DNA from: Deltaproteobacteria bacterium
Lineage (GTDB): Bacteria > Desulfobacterota > Desulfomonilia > UBA1062
Direction: 5' to 3'
Assembly (NCBI GenBank): GCA_029552245.1
Contig: JAKPDW010000053.1
Coordinates: forward strand, 1-64,000
Length of the DNA: 64,000 nucleotides
Made by a program: the position numbers and the translations under genes. The notes under the pieces are model-generated. The model did no database searches. It was given only the letters and a program-made list of their open reading frames with translations, and was not told the DNA's origin. This document shows, one piece after another, positions 14,863 to 25,000 of the stretch. The first letter of the stretch is position 1. The number at the start of each line of letters is the position of its first letter.

Positions 14863-17594
14863 CCCCTCGCGGCCTGCTGCCCGCCAGCTCTGTCGGCCGT
14901 CTTCTTGTCGTACCCCTCCAGTACGCGTCTGGTCTCGGGCTGGAGCAGGTCGACACTGGCGCCTGCCTCCAGCGCGTCTGTGAGGTTCGAGAGCGCATGC
15001 TCGTCGTCCGGCTTGATCGCGAGAGCTGCCTGGAAGCTCATGACGGCGGAGTCCACCTCCCCGAGCTGCCAGAGGGCCACGCCGATGTTGTTCAGGGTCT
15101 CGGTGTTCTTCGGGTCTATGGCGGCGGCGCGCTCGAATATCTTGAGGGCCCTCAGGACGTCACCCTCCTGAAACGCCGCCTCCCCCCACCGGTTGAGGAG
15201 GGAAACCTGGGCGGCCTTGTCCAGGTGCAGCCGGTAGACGTCATCGCTCACGAGGCTGACGACCCCTTCCCACTTCTTCAGGAAGTACGCGAGATTGGCA
15301 TCCATGGTGCGCCTGTGGTCGAGGGAGTTCACCTTGAACGTCATGGATCCGTAGTGGTGGACGAACACGTCGTGTGCGATGAGGTTCTTGTAGCCGGCCG
15401 CCACGGACCTGATGCAGAGGTCGTCGTCCTCGTAGTTGCCCGTGAGATACCCTTCGTCGAGGCCGCCGATGATGTCGAGCACCTCTTTCTTGACGAGGAG
15501 GCAGAAACCCACGAGCCTCATGAAGGGTTCCGCCCTGTGTGCGTTCCTCTTCCTGACCTGTGAGGCGAACTCGTGCATCCGCTGCATGTCCCGGCCATAG
15601 GACGCACCGTGGACGAGCTGCCTGCCCGAGACGGAGTTGGAGACCGGGCCCACCATGCCCACGTCCTTGTCTCTTTCCATGTGCCGGATCATCCCCCGGA
15701 GCCAGCCCTCGGTCACGACCACGTCGTTGTTGAGCAGCACCACGTAGTCGCCCTCGGCCAGCCGGATGGCCTGGTTGTTGCCCGCGGCATACCCGAGATT
15801 TTCCTCGTTCAGGACGAGCCTGACATGCTCGTGGGTCTTGGCGAACTCCTCCAGGAAAGCCCTCGTCCCGTCGGTGGATCCATTGTCCACGAGAATGATC
15901 TCGTGCGGCTCGGGCGTGAACGCCTCCACGCTCTCGAGGCACTGCCTGGTGTAATCCAGGCCGTTGAAGCACAGTACGATGATGGAGGTGAGGCCCGTGG
16001 GCAGAGGCTCCTCCTGGTCGTCCACGGGCCGTCCGTCGTCGTCCCCGATGTGGGACGGACTGCCTGGGACGGGCTCGTCGCCGAAGGAGCAGAAGAGATC
16101 ACCGGCCGCATGAGTGGACTGCAAGGCGAGCGTCGAGCCGGCAGCGGCCTTCAGGGTTTCCTCGGAAAGGCCCCACTTCTCGGAGAAGTATCTCCAGTCG
16201 GATTCGGCCTGTGTGCCGGGGGTCGCGCCTTCGCTCGCGGCGGTCTGGGCCGCTTCTTCCTGCGGCTCCTTCGGGCACGCGGCCTGGAGCCCCCGCTCGG
16301 AGGCTCGCATGACGTAATCGCACCACGCGAGGTGGTCGTCGTGGATCCTGGAGTCGAGGCCGCCCACCGCCTCGAAGGCCGTGTGGCGCACGATCATGAA
16401 GGGGAGGGGCCTTGTCGCCCGGCCTGCGGCGCCGGGAAAGGCGGGGGAATCCTCGAGCCGTGGCATGCGGGGCGTGACGACGTCCGCCTGGGGGTGTTCG
16501 AGGGCGTAGGAGACCAGCGAGCGGATCACCTTCGCATCCGCCGGGTCGAGGCGGCGGCAAAGGACGGCGAGCTCGCCCTCGCACACGGCCATGGCCCTGT
16601 TCCACAGCTTGACGCTGCGGTCCCCCCTTGTCGCCAGTACCTTTACCTTCCTTGGCCTGAGAGGGTCGTGCTGCATCTCGAGCAGGGCCATGGATGTGCC
16701 CTCGTGGAGATCGCTCGCGACCACCACGGTGTCGCCGGGTGCGTCTATGAACGAATCCAGCGCATCGAGGGCCTCGCGTATGTGCGTGTTGGGGAGCGAG
16801 CCCATGAGCACGGCCGAGACGTGCCCCCCGGTGAACCCCTTCATGTGAAGGAGCGAGGATTCTATCCTCTTCTGGATGGCGGAGGGGGACCACCTCTGTT
16901 CGACGTGCTTCTTTCCGTTTTTCGAGAGACGCGTCCACGAATCCCGGTCGAGGTAGAGCTCGATGACCTTCCTGGCGAATTCCTTCGGGTCGTCGGCTAT
17001 CATGGCGGTTACGCCGTCTTCGAGGTCCATGCCCTCGGCCCCTATCGTGGTGGTCACCACGGGAAGCCCCCAGGACAACGCCTCGCCCACCTTTCCCTTC
17101 ATGCCCGCACCATAGGTGAGGGGGCTGATGGAGATGCGGGCGTCTTTCAGGTAGGGTTCGAGGTCCTCGACATACCCCGTCACGATGAAGTCCTCGCTGT
17201 TGAGGCGCCGGATCTGGGCGGGAGGGTTGTTCCCCACGATGTACACCCTGACGCCGGGGAGACCCTTCCTGATGACGGGGAAGATCTTCTTGTGGAGGAA
17301 CAGGACCGCGTCGATGTTGGGCTTGTGGTTGAAGTTGCCCACGAAGAGCAGGTCCTTGGTCTGCTCGAACTCCTTGGTCCACGGAACCTCCTTGTGGATG
17401 TTCGGGACGACGTCGATGGGCTTGTTCACGAGCCCCTGGATGACCTTCTTGTCGTCCTCGGTCACGACCCAGATCCTGTCTCCCTCCTGGTAGACGGCGA
17501 GCTCTTGTTCCTTGTTTTTCAGCGCCTTCTCCAAGAGCGCCCTGTCCCTCTTCATCTCGGCCTCCCTGATCTCCCTGAGGAAGTGGATGTCCAC
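14859..17594 (-). CDS. Downstream part of an amber-interrupted glycosyltransferase (GT4 C-half, GT2, TPR)
   Basis: A 911-codon open frame in the same reading frame as the gene upstream (17628-19043), separated from it only by one TAG and 11 codons. It opens in the middle of a GT4 domain: FSPSSRVIIDTVDIHFLREI precedes and includes the nominal GTG start, then LLFVGNFNHKPNIDAVLF, IVGNNPPAQI and the donor-site block YGAGMKGKVGEALSWGLPVV (about 1-250). Next come a weak GT2-like segment (about 255-450), a clear GT2 domain (about 520-760: TSIIVLCFNGLDYTRQCLES, LVDNGSTDGT, LLNNDVVVTEGWL, GNYEDDDLCIR) and TPR repeats at the C-terminus. No ribosome site supports an independent start. This is probably a broken 1394-residue glycosyltransferase or a read-through product. 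Confidence 0.7.
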   Translation of the reverse strand: MDIHFLREIREAEMKRDRALLEKALKNKEQELAVYQEGDRIWVVTEDDKKVIQGLVNKPIDVVPNIHKEVPWTKEFEQTKDLLFVGNFNHKPNIDAVLFLHKKIFPVIRKGLPGVRVYIVGNNPPAQIRRLNSEDFIVTGYVEDLEPYLKDARISISPLTYGAGMKGKVGEALSWGLPVVTTTIGAEGMDLEDGVTAMIADDPKEFARKVIELYLDRDSWTRLSKNGKKHVEQRWSPSAIQKRIESSLLHMKGFTGGHVSAVLMGSLPNTHIREALDALDSFIDAPGDTVVVASDLHEGTSMALLEMQHDPLRPRKVKVLATRGDRSVKLWNRAMAVCEGELAVLCRRLDPADAKVIRSLVSYALEHPQADVVTPRMPRLEDSPAFPGAAGRATRPLPFMIVRHTAFEAVGGLDSRIHDDHLAWCDYVMRASERGLQAACPKEPQEEAAQTAASEGATPGTQAESDWRYFSEKWGLSEETLKAAAGSTLALQSTHAAGDLFCSFGDEPVPGSPSHIGDDDGRPVDDQEEPLPTGLTSIIVLCFNGLDYTRQCLESVEAFTPEPHEIILVDNGSTDGTRAFLEEFAKTHEHVRLVLNEENLGYAAGNNQAIRLAEGDYVVLLNNDVVVTEGWLRGMIRHMERDKDVGMVGPVSNSVSGRQLVHGASYGRDMQRMHEFASQVRKRNAHRAEPFMRLVGFCLLVKKEVLDIIGGLDEGYLTGNYEDDDLCIRSVAAGYKNLIAHDVFVHHYGSMTFKVNSLDHRRTMDANLAYFLKKWEGVVSLVSDDVYRLHLDKAAQVSLLNRWGEAAFQEGDVLRALKIFERAAAIDPKNTETLNNIGVALWQLGEVDSAVMSFQAALAIKPDDEHALSNLTDALEAGASVDLLQPETRRVLEGYDKKTADRAGGQQAARG

Positions 17595-17627
17595 CGTGTC
17601 GATGATGACGCGCGAAGACGGGCTGAA

Positions 17628-17630
17628 CTA
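17628..17630 (-). other. In-frame amber codon inside the glycosyltransferase
   Basis: On the minus strand the frame reads ...HYLPLVR-TAG-FSPSSRVIIDTVD.... Both sides belong to one GT4 domain, and no frame change occurs. Related GT4 proteins recalled from family knowledge have a basic or charged residue here (R-K-x-SP). A single AAG-to-TAG change would explain it; a base-call error is the other simple explanation. Confidence 0.85.
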
Positions 17631-19043
17631 CCTCACGAGGGGGAGGTAGTGCCTGGCGATGTGCCAGAAGGAGAGGATCACGTAGTCGAAGCGCCTCGAC
17701 TTCAGTATCTTCTCCACGTCGAGATGAGGGGCCAATACGTCCGGCCAGAATTCCTGGAGCGCCAGGGGGTCTCCCGCGTAGACCTCGACGCCCATCTTCT
17801 GCAGGAGCGGCACGTACTCATCGGCGTGGTCCGGGCTGCGGGCTATGTAGGTCAGATGAAACCCCATCCTTTGAAGCGCCTTCATGATCTCGAAGAGCCT
17901 GAGAGAGCCGGATGCCCTGTCGTACATGGGCAGCAAGGGATCCACGATGAGCACGTGCCCCCGGCAAGAGACCGTGGGCGGCGTCTTGCCCCATGCACGG
18001 CTCAGGTGGACGATGTCCTTTCCCAGGTCTTTGCGGGGATGCCCGGAACAGGGCGTCGTGCCGGGGGCGTCGCCGGCCGAGGCCTGCATCTCCTCCACGA
18101 CCCCCTTGATCTTGAGCGCGTTGAACGTCCACCTATAGAGCATGCCGAGCTCATCCAAGAGCTCTTTTCGCCGCTCGGGCTTCACCCCTTCGTCCAGCAC
18201 CCTCTCGATGTCCTTGACCCGCTGGATCCTGTCATCGATGCCGAGCCTGGCGAAGGCCCACATGCGCTCGGCGTCCTCCACCATGCAGTACTTCCGGATG
18301 ACGGGGTCGGGGTGCATCCTGCTGAAGTGGTACTGGGACCTGCCCTGCTTGATGCACCGCTGGCAGAACTGCTCGTAGGTAAGCGGCCTGATCATGTAGC
18401 TCTTCGCGTTCTTGTTGTAGATGACCGTGAGGCCGTGTTTGGACAGGCGGTAGCCGAGCTCGATGTCCTCGGACCCGAAACGGAAGAGCTGGTTGAAGAC
18501 GCCGTGCCTCGTCAGGAAGGATTTCTTGCACGAGGACCTGCCGCCCCAGAAATAGGTGAAGTCCAGGATCTGGCCGTGTTCGAGGTTTCCGTACGAGAAC
18601 AGGAAGCCCCCTATGTCGGTCACGAAATGCATGAGGCGGTTCACCTCGAGCGAGGGGTGCCAGGTGGTGTACCCGAGCACGGCCACGTTCTCTTGGGGGT
18701 GTCGGGCGTGGGTGCGGACGTGTTCCTCGAGCAGGCGGGGATCGGCCACGTCGTCGTCGTCGAAGAAGAAGACGATCGGCGCCCTCGACATGAAGACGCC
18801 CATGTTCTTGGCCGCCGAGATACCGGAGTTTTCCTGGCGCTGGTAGCGAAGCGTCAGCCTGTCCGCGAAGCCTTCGCATACCTCCCTGGTGTTGTCGGGC
18901 GACCCGTCGTCGATGACGATGACCTCGAACCGGCCTTTCGGGAGACTCTGGGCGGTCAGGCTCTCGAGGGACTTCTCGAGCAGCTCCGCCCGGTTGTACG
19001 TGGGGATGACGACGCTGATGAGTGGCTTGTCTTCAGGTTTCAT
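17628..19043 (-). CDS. Upstream part of an amber-interrupted glycosyltransferase (GT2 plus GT4 N-part)
   Basis: 471 residues before the amber codon. Residues 8-270 are a GT2 domain: LISVVIPTYNRAELLEKSLE, VIDDGSPDNT, the DDDD metal site in FFFDDDDVADPRLL, and GSEDIELGYRL as the acceptor-side block. It is followed by a helical stretch and then, from about residue 355, the start of a GT4 (GT-B fold) domain: HVLIVDPLLPMYDRASGSLR through YVILSFWHIARHYLPLVR. The GT4 domain ends abruptly at TAG and resumes downstream. Its ATG overlaps the stop of the giant upstream gene (ATGA, 19040-19043), with GGAG 6-7 bases before it, so it is translationally coupled. On its own, the GT2 half could still be functional. 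Confidence 0.78.
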   Translation of the reverse strand: MKPEDKPLISVVIPTYNRAELLEKSLESLTAQSLPKGRFEVIVIDDGSPDNTREVCEGFADRLTLRYQRQENSGISAAKNMGVFMSRAPIVFFFDDDDVADPRLLEEHVRTHARHPQENVAVLGYTTWHPSLEVNRLMHFVTDIGGFLFSYGNLEHGQILDFTYFWGGRSSCKKSFLTRHGVFNQLFRFGSEDIELGYRLSKHGLTVIYNKNAKSYMIRPLTYEQFCQRCIKQGRSQYHFSRMHPDPVIRKYCMVEDAERMWAFARLGIDDRIQRVKDIERVLDEGVKPERRKELLDELGMLYRWTFNALKIKGVVEEMQASAGDAPGTTPCSGHPRKDLGKDIVHLSRAWGKTPPTVSCRGHVLIVDPLLPMYDRASGSLRLFEIMKALQRMGFHLTYIARSPDHADEYVPLLQKMGVEVYAGDPLALQEFWPDVLAPHLDVEKILKSRRFDYVILSFWHIARHYLPLVR

Positions 19044-22000
19044 ACCCGCTCCTCTGCGATGAGGTGTGCCTCGAGGACCGTGAAGCAGTCTTCGAGCGCA
19101 AGGTGGGGGTTGCCGGCGAGGTAGGCGTTCCTCTGCTCGTCCGCCTGGGACCAGTCATAATTGGCCACCGGCTTGCGGATGCTGTGGTCCACGCACACCG
19201 CGTCGATGATGCCCATCTTCAGGCCCCGCGTGAGGACCTCGCGGGCCCACACGTTCTCGTAGCCCCACCCCATGGGCGAGGTGAGGTCGAAGGGGAACAC
19301 GAAGTCGAAGGACGATCTGTGGAAGCTCACCACCGGGCCGATCTCCACGAACAGGGTCTGGCGCGCGTGGACCCCGATGTGCTGCTGGACGATGGGGTGG
19401 TCGATGTAGGAGTTCAGCGTGCGGGCCGGCTGCGCGACGGCGAAGCCGAGCCTTTCCTGCAGGCCGACGAACGAGTCCACGAACCCCTCGGGCAGGACCA
19501 CGTCGTCGTCGCACAGGATGACGTAGTCGTATCCTTTCAGGTCCTCCCCGGCCAGGAGGTCGTTTACGATCTGGAACTTGGGGAACCTCCCGGTGAGCTC
19601 CCTCACCGTCACCCGGGCCGTCGCGGCATCCGGGGCGGGCCCGTTCAGGGCCACCCACTTCTGCGTCACGTCGTGGAAGCGGGAGCGGCTGAACACCCCC
19701 ACGAGGTCGGTCACGGTGTTCAGGGTGTTCGCCAGGTAGATGCCCAGGACGAGCACCCTCCTCCGTCCTGACCCGGATACCGCCTGGAGGATCCCGGGTG
19801 CGAGCTCCCTCGGCCTCAGGGAGGCCAGCCTCCCCGGGGCGAGAGACAGTGATGCGGGTTCCTGTGCGCGGGAGGAAACCCCGTCGTTCGCAACGAGGAC
19901 GCACTGGGGCTGGTAGAGGATGCCGAACCCTCGCGAGACCATCCTGAGCCCGAGGTCCACCAGGGCGCACCCCAGGTGCTCGAGGCCCTCATCGAGGCCG
20001 TCCATGTCGTCCCAGGCCCGCCTGGACACGAGCATGGCGTACCGGGACCCCGAGCTCGCGAGGCAGGAGAAGGAGTATGCGGGGTCGTGCAGGACAGAGC
20101 CTTCGCCCCTTCCTTCAAGCCAGTCTTTGCCCGGCGACGAGGAGCCGGCCTCCACGATCAGGCCGTCCACGGTGACGGTCTTGCCCACCAGGGCGTCAAA
20201 GCCGTCCGACTCGTCGATGGCCTTCATGATCTCCGGAAGCCAGGTCTTGCTGAAGAGCACCGAGTCGTCCGTCAGGGCGAGGAACCTGCCGGAGGCCTTC
20301 TTCGCCGCCGTGACGCAGCGGTTGACCTCGGTGCATGGCCCCTCGGGAATGACCAGGGTGAGGCCATCGTTTTGAAGCCTTTCCAACCTGTCGGAGGCTT
20401 GGCCGCCTCCGGCTGGGGCCGCCACGATGAGTTCCACCCCGTGCCTGGGGAGGCCCCTGAGGAGGGACTTGACGCTGCGCACGGCACGGTCAGCGTCTTC
20501 ACTCACGCACATGACGATGGAGAGCGTGCATGGGGTGCGGACGGCTTCAGGCGCGTCCCCACCCGGCTTCCCCTTTGCCTCCCCGTGCTCGAAGGCCGCC
20601 TGCCCGCTTCCGGGAAGACACCCGGCACCGTAGATGGCCGGTGGGTTCTTCCGCCCCTTCGACTCATCCATGAAATCCGGGTTCTCCACCACCACGGTCT
20701 TGTCCGGGTCGTAGCCCGGCTCCTTCACGACCACGGAGAAGCAGTCGTTCAGCACGTCGCCGCCCCAGGCGAGGATTTCCTGGGACACGCACTTCAGGCC
20801 CGCCTCCAGGCAGAAGTCCCTGAACAGTTTCGCCGACATGTCCTCGCCCCGCCAGTGATCGTTCTTCACGGTGAGTTTGCCGGTGGTCGGGTCCAGGAAC
20901 GCGCCCATGTTGGAGTGGTGGAGGAAGGCCGCGCCACCGGGCTTGAGCTTGGCCGAGAGCTCGTGGAGGTAGGAGCGCATGACGTCTTTCTCCACGTGGA
21001 CCAGGGAGTCCCAGCTGAAGGCGAAGTCGATGGAGTCGTCTTCCAGCATGTCCAGGGACTTGCCGTCGTTCACGAAGCAGCGGATGTGGGAGTGGGCCTG
21101 GAAACGCTTCCTGCACGCCTCGATGCACTTCTCCGTGAGGTCCACGAGCGTGAGCTCGGAGCACTCCGGGACGAGGTACTGGGTGCACCTCCCGAACCCC
21201 GGGGCGATCTCCAGGATGTGCCCCGACGGCAGGAAGGAGGAGATGCGGGGCTTGATCGTCCTCTCCCAGAGCTGCCCTGTGCCCCCCCAGCATGCCGACC
21301 ACTCGTCGCCTGCCTCGGTCCACTCGTAGTTCGACCACTGTTCCCTGTTCTTCCTGATGGAGTTCGGGGTGTCCTCGCAGGTGTTCGCTGTGTCTTGGAT
21401 CGCGCCGTTGCCGACAGGTGCCCCACCCTCGATGCCGCCGTTGATCACAGCCCACAGGCGACCCGCCTCCTCGTCGGCCGGATGGAGCGATATCAGCGTG
21501 CTGCAGGTTGCGCGCGCGTCATCAGGCCTACCCATCTCCATGAAGAGCTCGGTGAGGTTCTTGAGCGAGGGGGCGTATGTGGGGTCGAGGTCGAGGGCCT
21601 TCTCGAAGCATGCACGGGCTTTTGACGCCTCGCCGGATGCGTGGTACATCGCCCCCAGGTCGTTGTGAAGCACGGCGTTATCCGGGTCATTGGCAACGGC
21701 GCGCTCCATGGCGGCGATGGCCTCTGCCAGCATGCCCTGCTCGAAGAGCCTGAGCGCCTCCTGACCGGGCGCCTCGGTTGATCCCGGGGTATGTTCGTTA
21801 AAGACGAGCAGATCGCCGAAGAAGACTCGGGATGTGTCCCGCTTGGCGAGTTCATGTTCCACGATGCCCTGCAGGGTGCGCAGGGCATCCTCATCGGGCG
21901 GGTCGAAGATGTTCTGCCAGGGGTAGGGCCCGCGGATACGCTGGAACGAGGCCTTGAACCCCCTGGACAGGGCGAGATCGATGAATGCCGGGATGGACCT

Positions 22001-25000
22001 GTAGTTCTCGCGCATCACCGTCATGTTCAGGGTTATGGAATCGAATTTCTCCCGGTTCTTTTCGATGAGGGCAAGGCTTTCCAGGAGGTCTTCCCAGACA
22101 CCGCCCCTGCGGATCGTCTCGTAGGTCTTCTTGTCAGCGGCATCGATGGAGACCAGGAGATCGCCGAAGTTCTGATGGCGGATGCGGTCCCAGAATCGGG
22201 GAAGGAGCAGGGCGTTGGTGATGAGATCGAACTTCAGGTGGCCGAGCTCTTCGTCCATGAGCAGGGCGCGTGTGTCCGGCCGGGCGAGGGGGTCTCCGAA
22301 ACCGGACATGACGATCCTCCGTGCAGCGGGAAGGTGTCTCCGCAGGTCGTCCGTGGTCTTCGCGAGCATCACGGGATCCTCGCGATGGAGGAACCGGGAA
22401 CACATGATGCACGAGAGGTTGCAGATCTGGGAGTTGTCCAGCTTGAACACGAGCGGGGTGGAGTCCAGTCGCGTTCTACCCTGCCTGATCTCCTCGGCCA
22501 GCTGCGCGGTGACGAGATCGCCCGCCTCGAGCTCATCGTAGCGATGAAGTCTTCCGGTCTTCTCATGGGTGATCACGTGGGGGCAGAACCAGTTGCAGAT
22601 CTCCTCCCACTTCCCCTCGTACATCTTGGCCCGGATCCATCGGGCCTGCTCGCTGTTCCAGGTGTCCGCGATGGTGGAGGCCCCAAGATCCCCGATCTTC
22701 ATCTTGATCCAGTCCGGACAGGCGCAGTTGTACACCCCCAGGAACGAGAGGGTCATGGTGGTGAACGGCATCAGGCACATGACGCCTTCGGGTCTCTGCC
22801 GGGAGAAGGTTCGTGCACGTGCGTGCGCAGAGGAATGAGAAAGATCGGGTTCTTCAGTCTCACCGAGCTCCTTTCGGACCGTGTTCCACAGCGATGACGC
22901 CTCCGCGTCGTCTGGATGGATCGACAGCAGTCTCTGGCATGTCTCGCTGGCCTTCCCGATCTGACCGCTCTCCAAGAGGACCTCGGTGAGGTTCTTCAGG
23001 GCGGGTGCGTATTCGGGGTCGGCCTCGAGGGCCTTCTCGAGGCTCTCGATGGCCTTCTCTGTATCGCCCAGGGCATGGAGCACCGCGGCGAGGTCGTTGT
23101 GGTACTCGGGGTTGGAGGGGTCGGCCTCGAGCGCCTGGACGAGCCTGTCTCTCGCATCCGCAGGTTTTCCCTGGCTGAAGAGGAAGGACCCGTAGTGGTG
23201 GAGGGTGGCGGGCGAGTGCGGGTCGTGGGACAGTGCGGCCTCGAAGAGCTTCCGGGCGAAGTCGGCCTCGCCCTTGTCGGCAGCCTTCAGGGCCTTCTTC
23301 GTGAGGCTCTCGCAGAGCCTTGCGGGGTCATCCTCGTCGCGCGCCACGCGCCGCGTCGTCTCCAGGTAGGCCGTGCCGTGCTTGAGGTCCGGTTCGAGGT
23401 GGTTGCCCTCCGCCCACTCGTTCCAGGCGTTGATGAACACGATCCTCTCTTCGGGGGCGTTGGCGCACGCCTTGCGGACCGCGGACTCCAGCCACTTCCC
23501 GTAGAGTTCCGGGGTCGACCCGTGGAGGACGACCCCGTCCTTTCCCCGTCTCGGCGTGTTGTCCCAGGACGGGGTCACGCACGGGAAGCGCAGGTATCCG
23601 GGCTGGGGCTTGCTCATCATCCTTTGCACGACGTCCCCGTAGTCGTAGACGTGGAGGTCAGGGTACGTGTCGTCCTTCAGGCCCAGCATCGACCAGTCTG
23701 GCTGGAACTCCACCGCCGCGTCGAAGCCGAGCTCCGCAGGCGGCGTCTGCTCGTCGGCGAAGCTCTCCACCCTGCAGAGGTACAGGTCGGGAAACCCGGC
23801 CCTCTTGGCCTCCTTCCTCCACAGGGCGGCCGTTCTCGACGGGTCAGGCAGGCCTCCCGCCCGGTAGACGAGAAAGAGCGGCCTGCCGTGTATCTTGATG
23901 TACCTGGGGTCCTTGAACGCAGCGAGGAGCCACCTGATGTGAGCAAGGTCGTCCTCCTCGCCGTAGTCCTGCCTCATGAGGATCTTCTTGTCCCCGCCGT
24001 CCCAGACCCTGGTCCAGTTCTCGTTGGCCCAGCACAGGCAGAAGGGGAAGTCCGGCCTGCCCGAGGCGAGCACCTCGTCGAAGACCCTGTTCAGGAGGCG
24101 CCTGCCCTTGAACCAGTAGTGGTAGTAGCAGAAGCCCGAGATGCCGTGGCTGCGCGCGAGCTCGGCCTGGGCTTCCCTGGTCTCCGCGAGTCTGAGGTCG
24201 TAGAACCCGAGGTCTGCCGGGATATGTGGCTGGTAGTGGCCTTCGAACAGCGGCCTTGCCTTGGCCACGTTGGTCCATTCCGTGAATCCCTTGCCCCACC
24301 AGCGATCGTTTTCGGGGATCGGATGGTACTGGGGGAGGTAGAAGGCGAGGAATCGAACGGCCCGGTCTGCGGGCGCCGGCTGGTCTTTTCGGGGTTTCTC
24401 CATCGAAGTGCTCTCCGTGGTTTCTGGTGTGGCGACTGGGCGTCGTTTTCCCAATGTCTTCGATGCATCCTGCGTTTCCGGCAGTGCGCTGCGCCCGTCC
24501 TGCAGGAGATCCATGGCTGGTGTCATGAGGGCGTTGGTGCATGCCCGGGTATTACGGAACCTGTTCTGGATCAGGTCATCCGAAGACTCTGAACCTGTGT
24601 GTGCACAGTGGATGGGTGATGGGGATGAGTCCTTCGCGACGCCTTTGATGCGCTCGAGGGCCTCCTGGGCATCGGTGTCGCCGGGGTTCTGCCGCAGGAC
24701 TTCGGTATACTGTCTTTCAGCTTCCTTCAAGCGTCCCTGCGCCGCCAGGAGGTCCGCGAGGTTTCTGCGCGCGTCCAGCAGGGTGCGATCGAGATTGACC
24801 GCCCTGTAAAAGAGGGTGACGGCCCTGTCATGGTCGCCGTTCAGGTAGCAGAGCGTGCCGAGGTCATTGGTCAGTTCGGCGTCGCCCGGCGCCAGGGCGA
24901 CGGCCTTCTGCAGGAGTTCCACGGCCTGCCTGAGGTCTCCCTGCCGGTGCCTGAGCAGGGCGAGCTGGTGGAGTGCACGGGGGTCCGCAGGGTCCCGGGA

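Noticed and set aside
17628-17630. Pyrrolysine at the amber codon
   Set aside because: No pylT, pylS or pylBCD in the window, and glycosyltransferases are not known to use it; a mutation or base-call error is simpler.
15573-19124. Plus-strand frame of 1183 codons opposite the glycosyltransferases
   Set aside because: It is the antisense shadow of GC-rich minus-strand genes: no domain, low-complexity Val/Glu/His/Arg composition, no ribosome site.
22916-24592. Plus-strand frame of 558 codons opposite the giant protein
   Set aside because: It lies antisense to the WbsX/TPR modules, which have clear motifs; the plus-strand product resembles no family.
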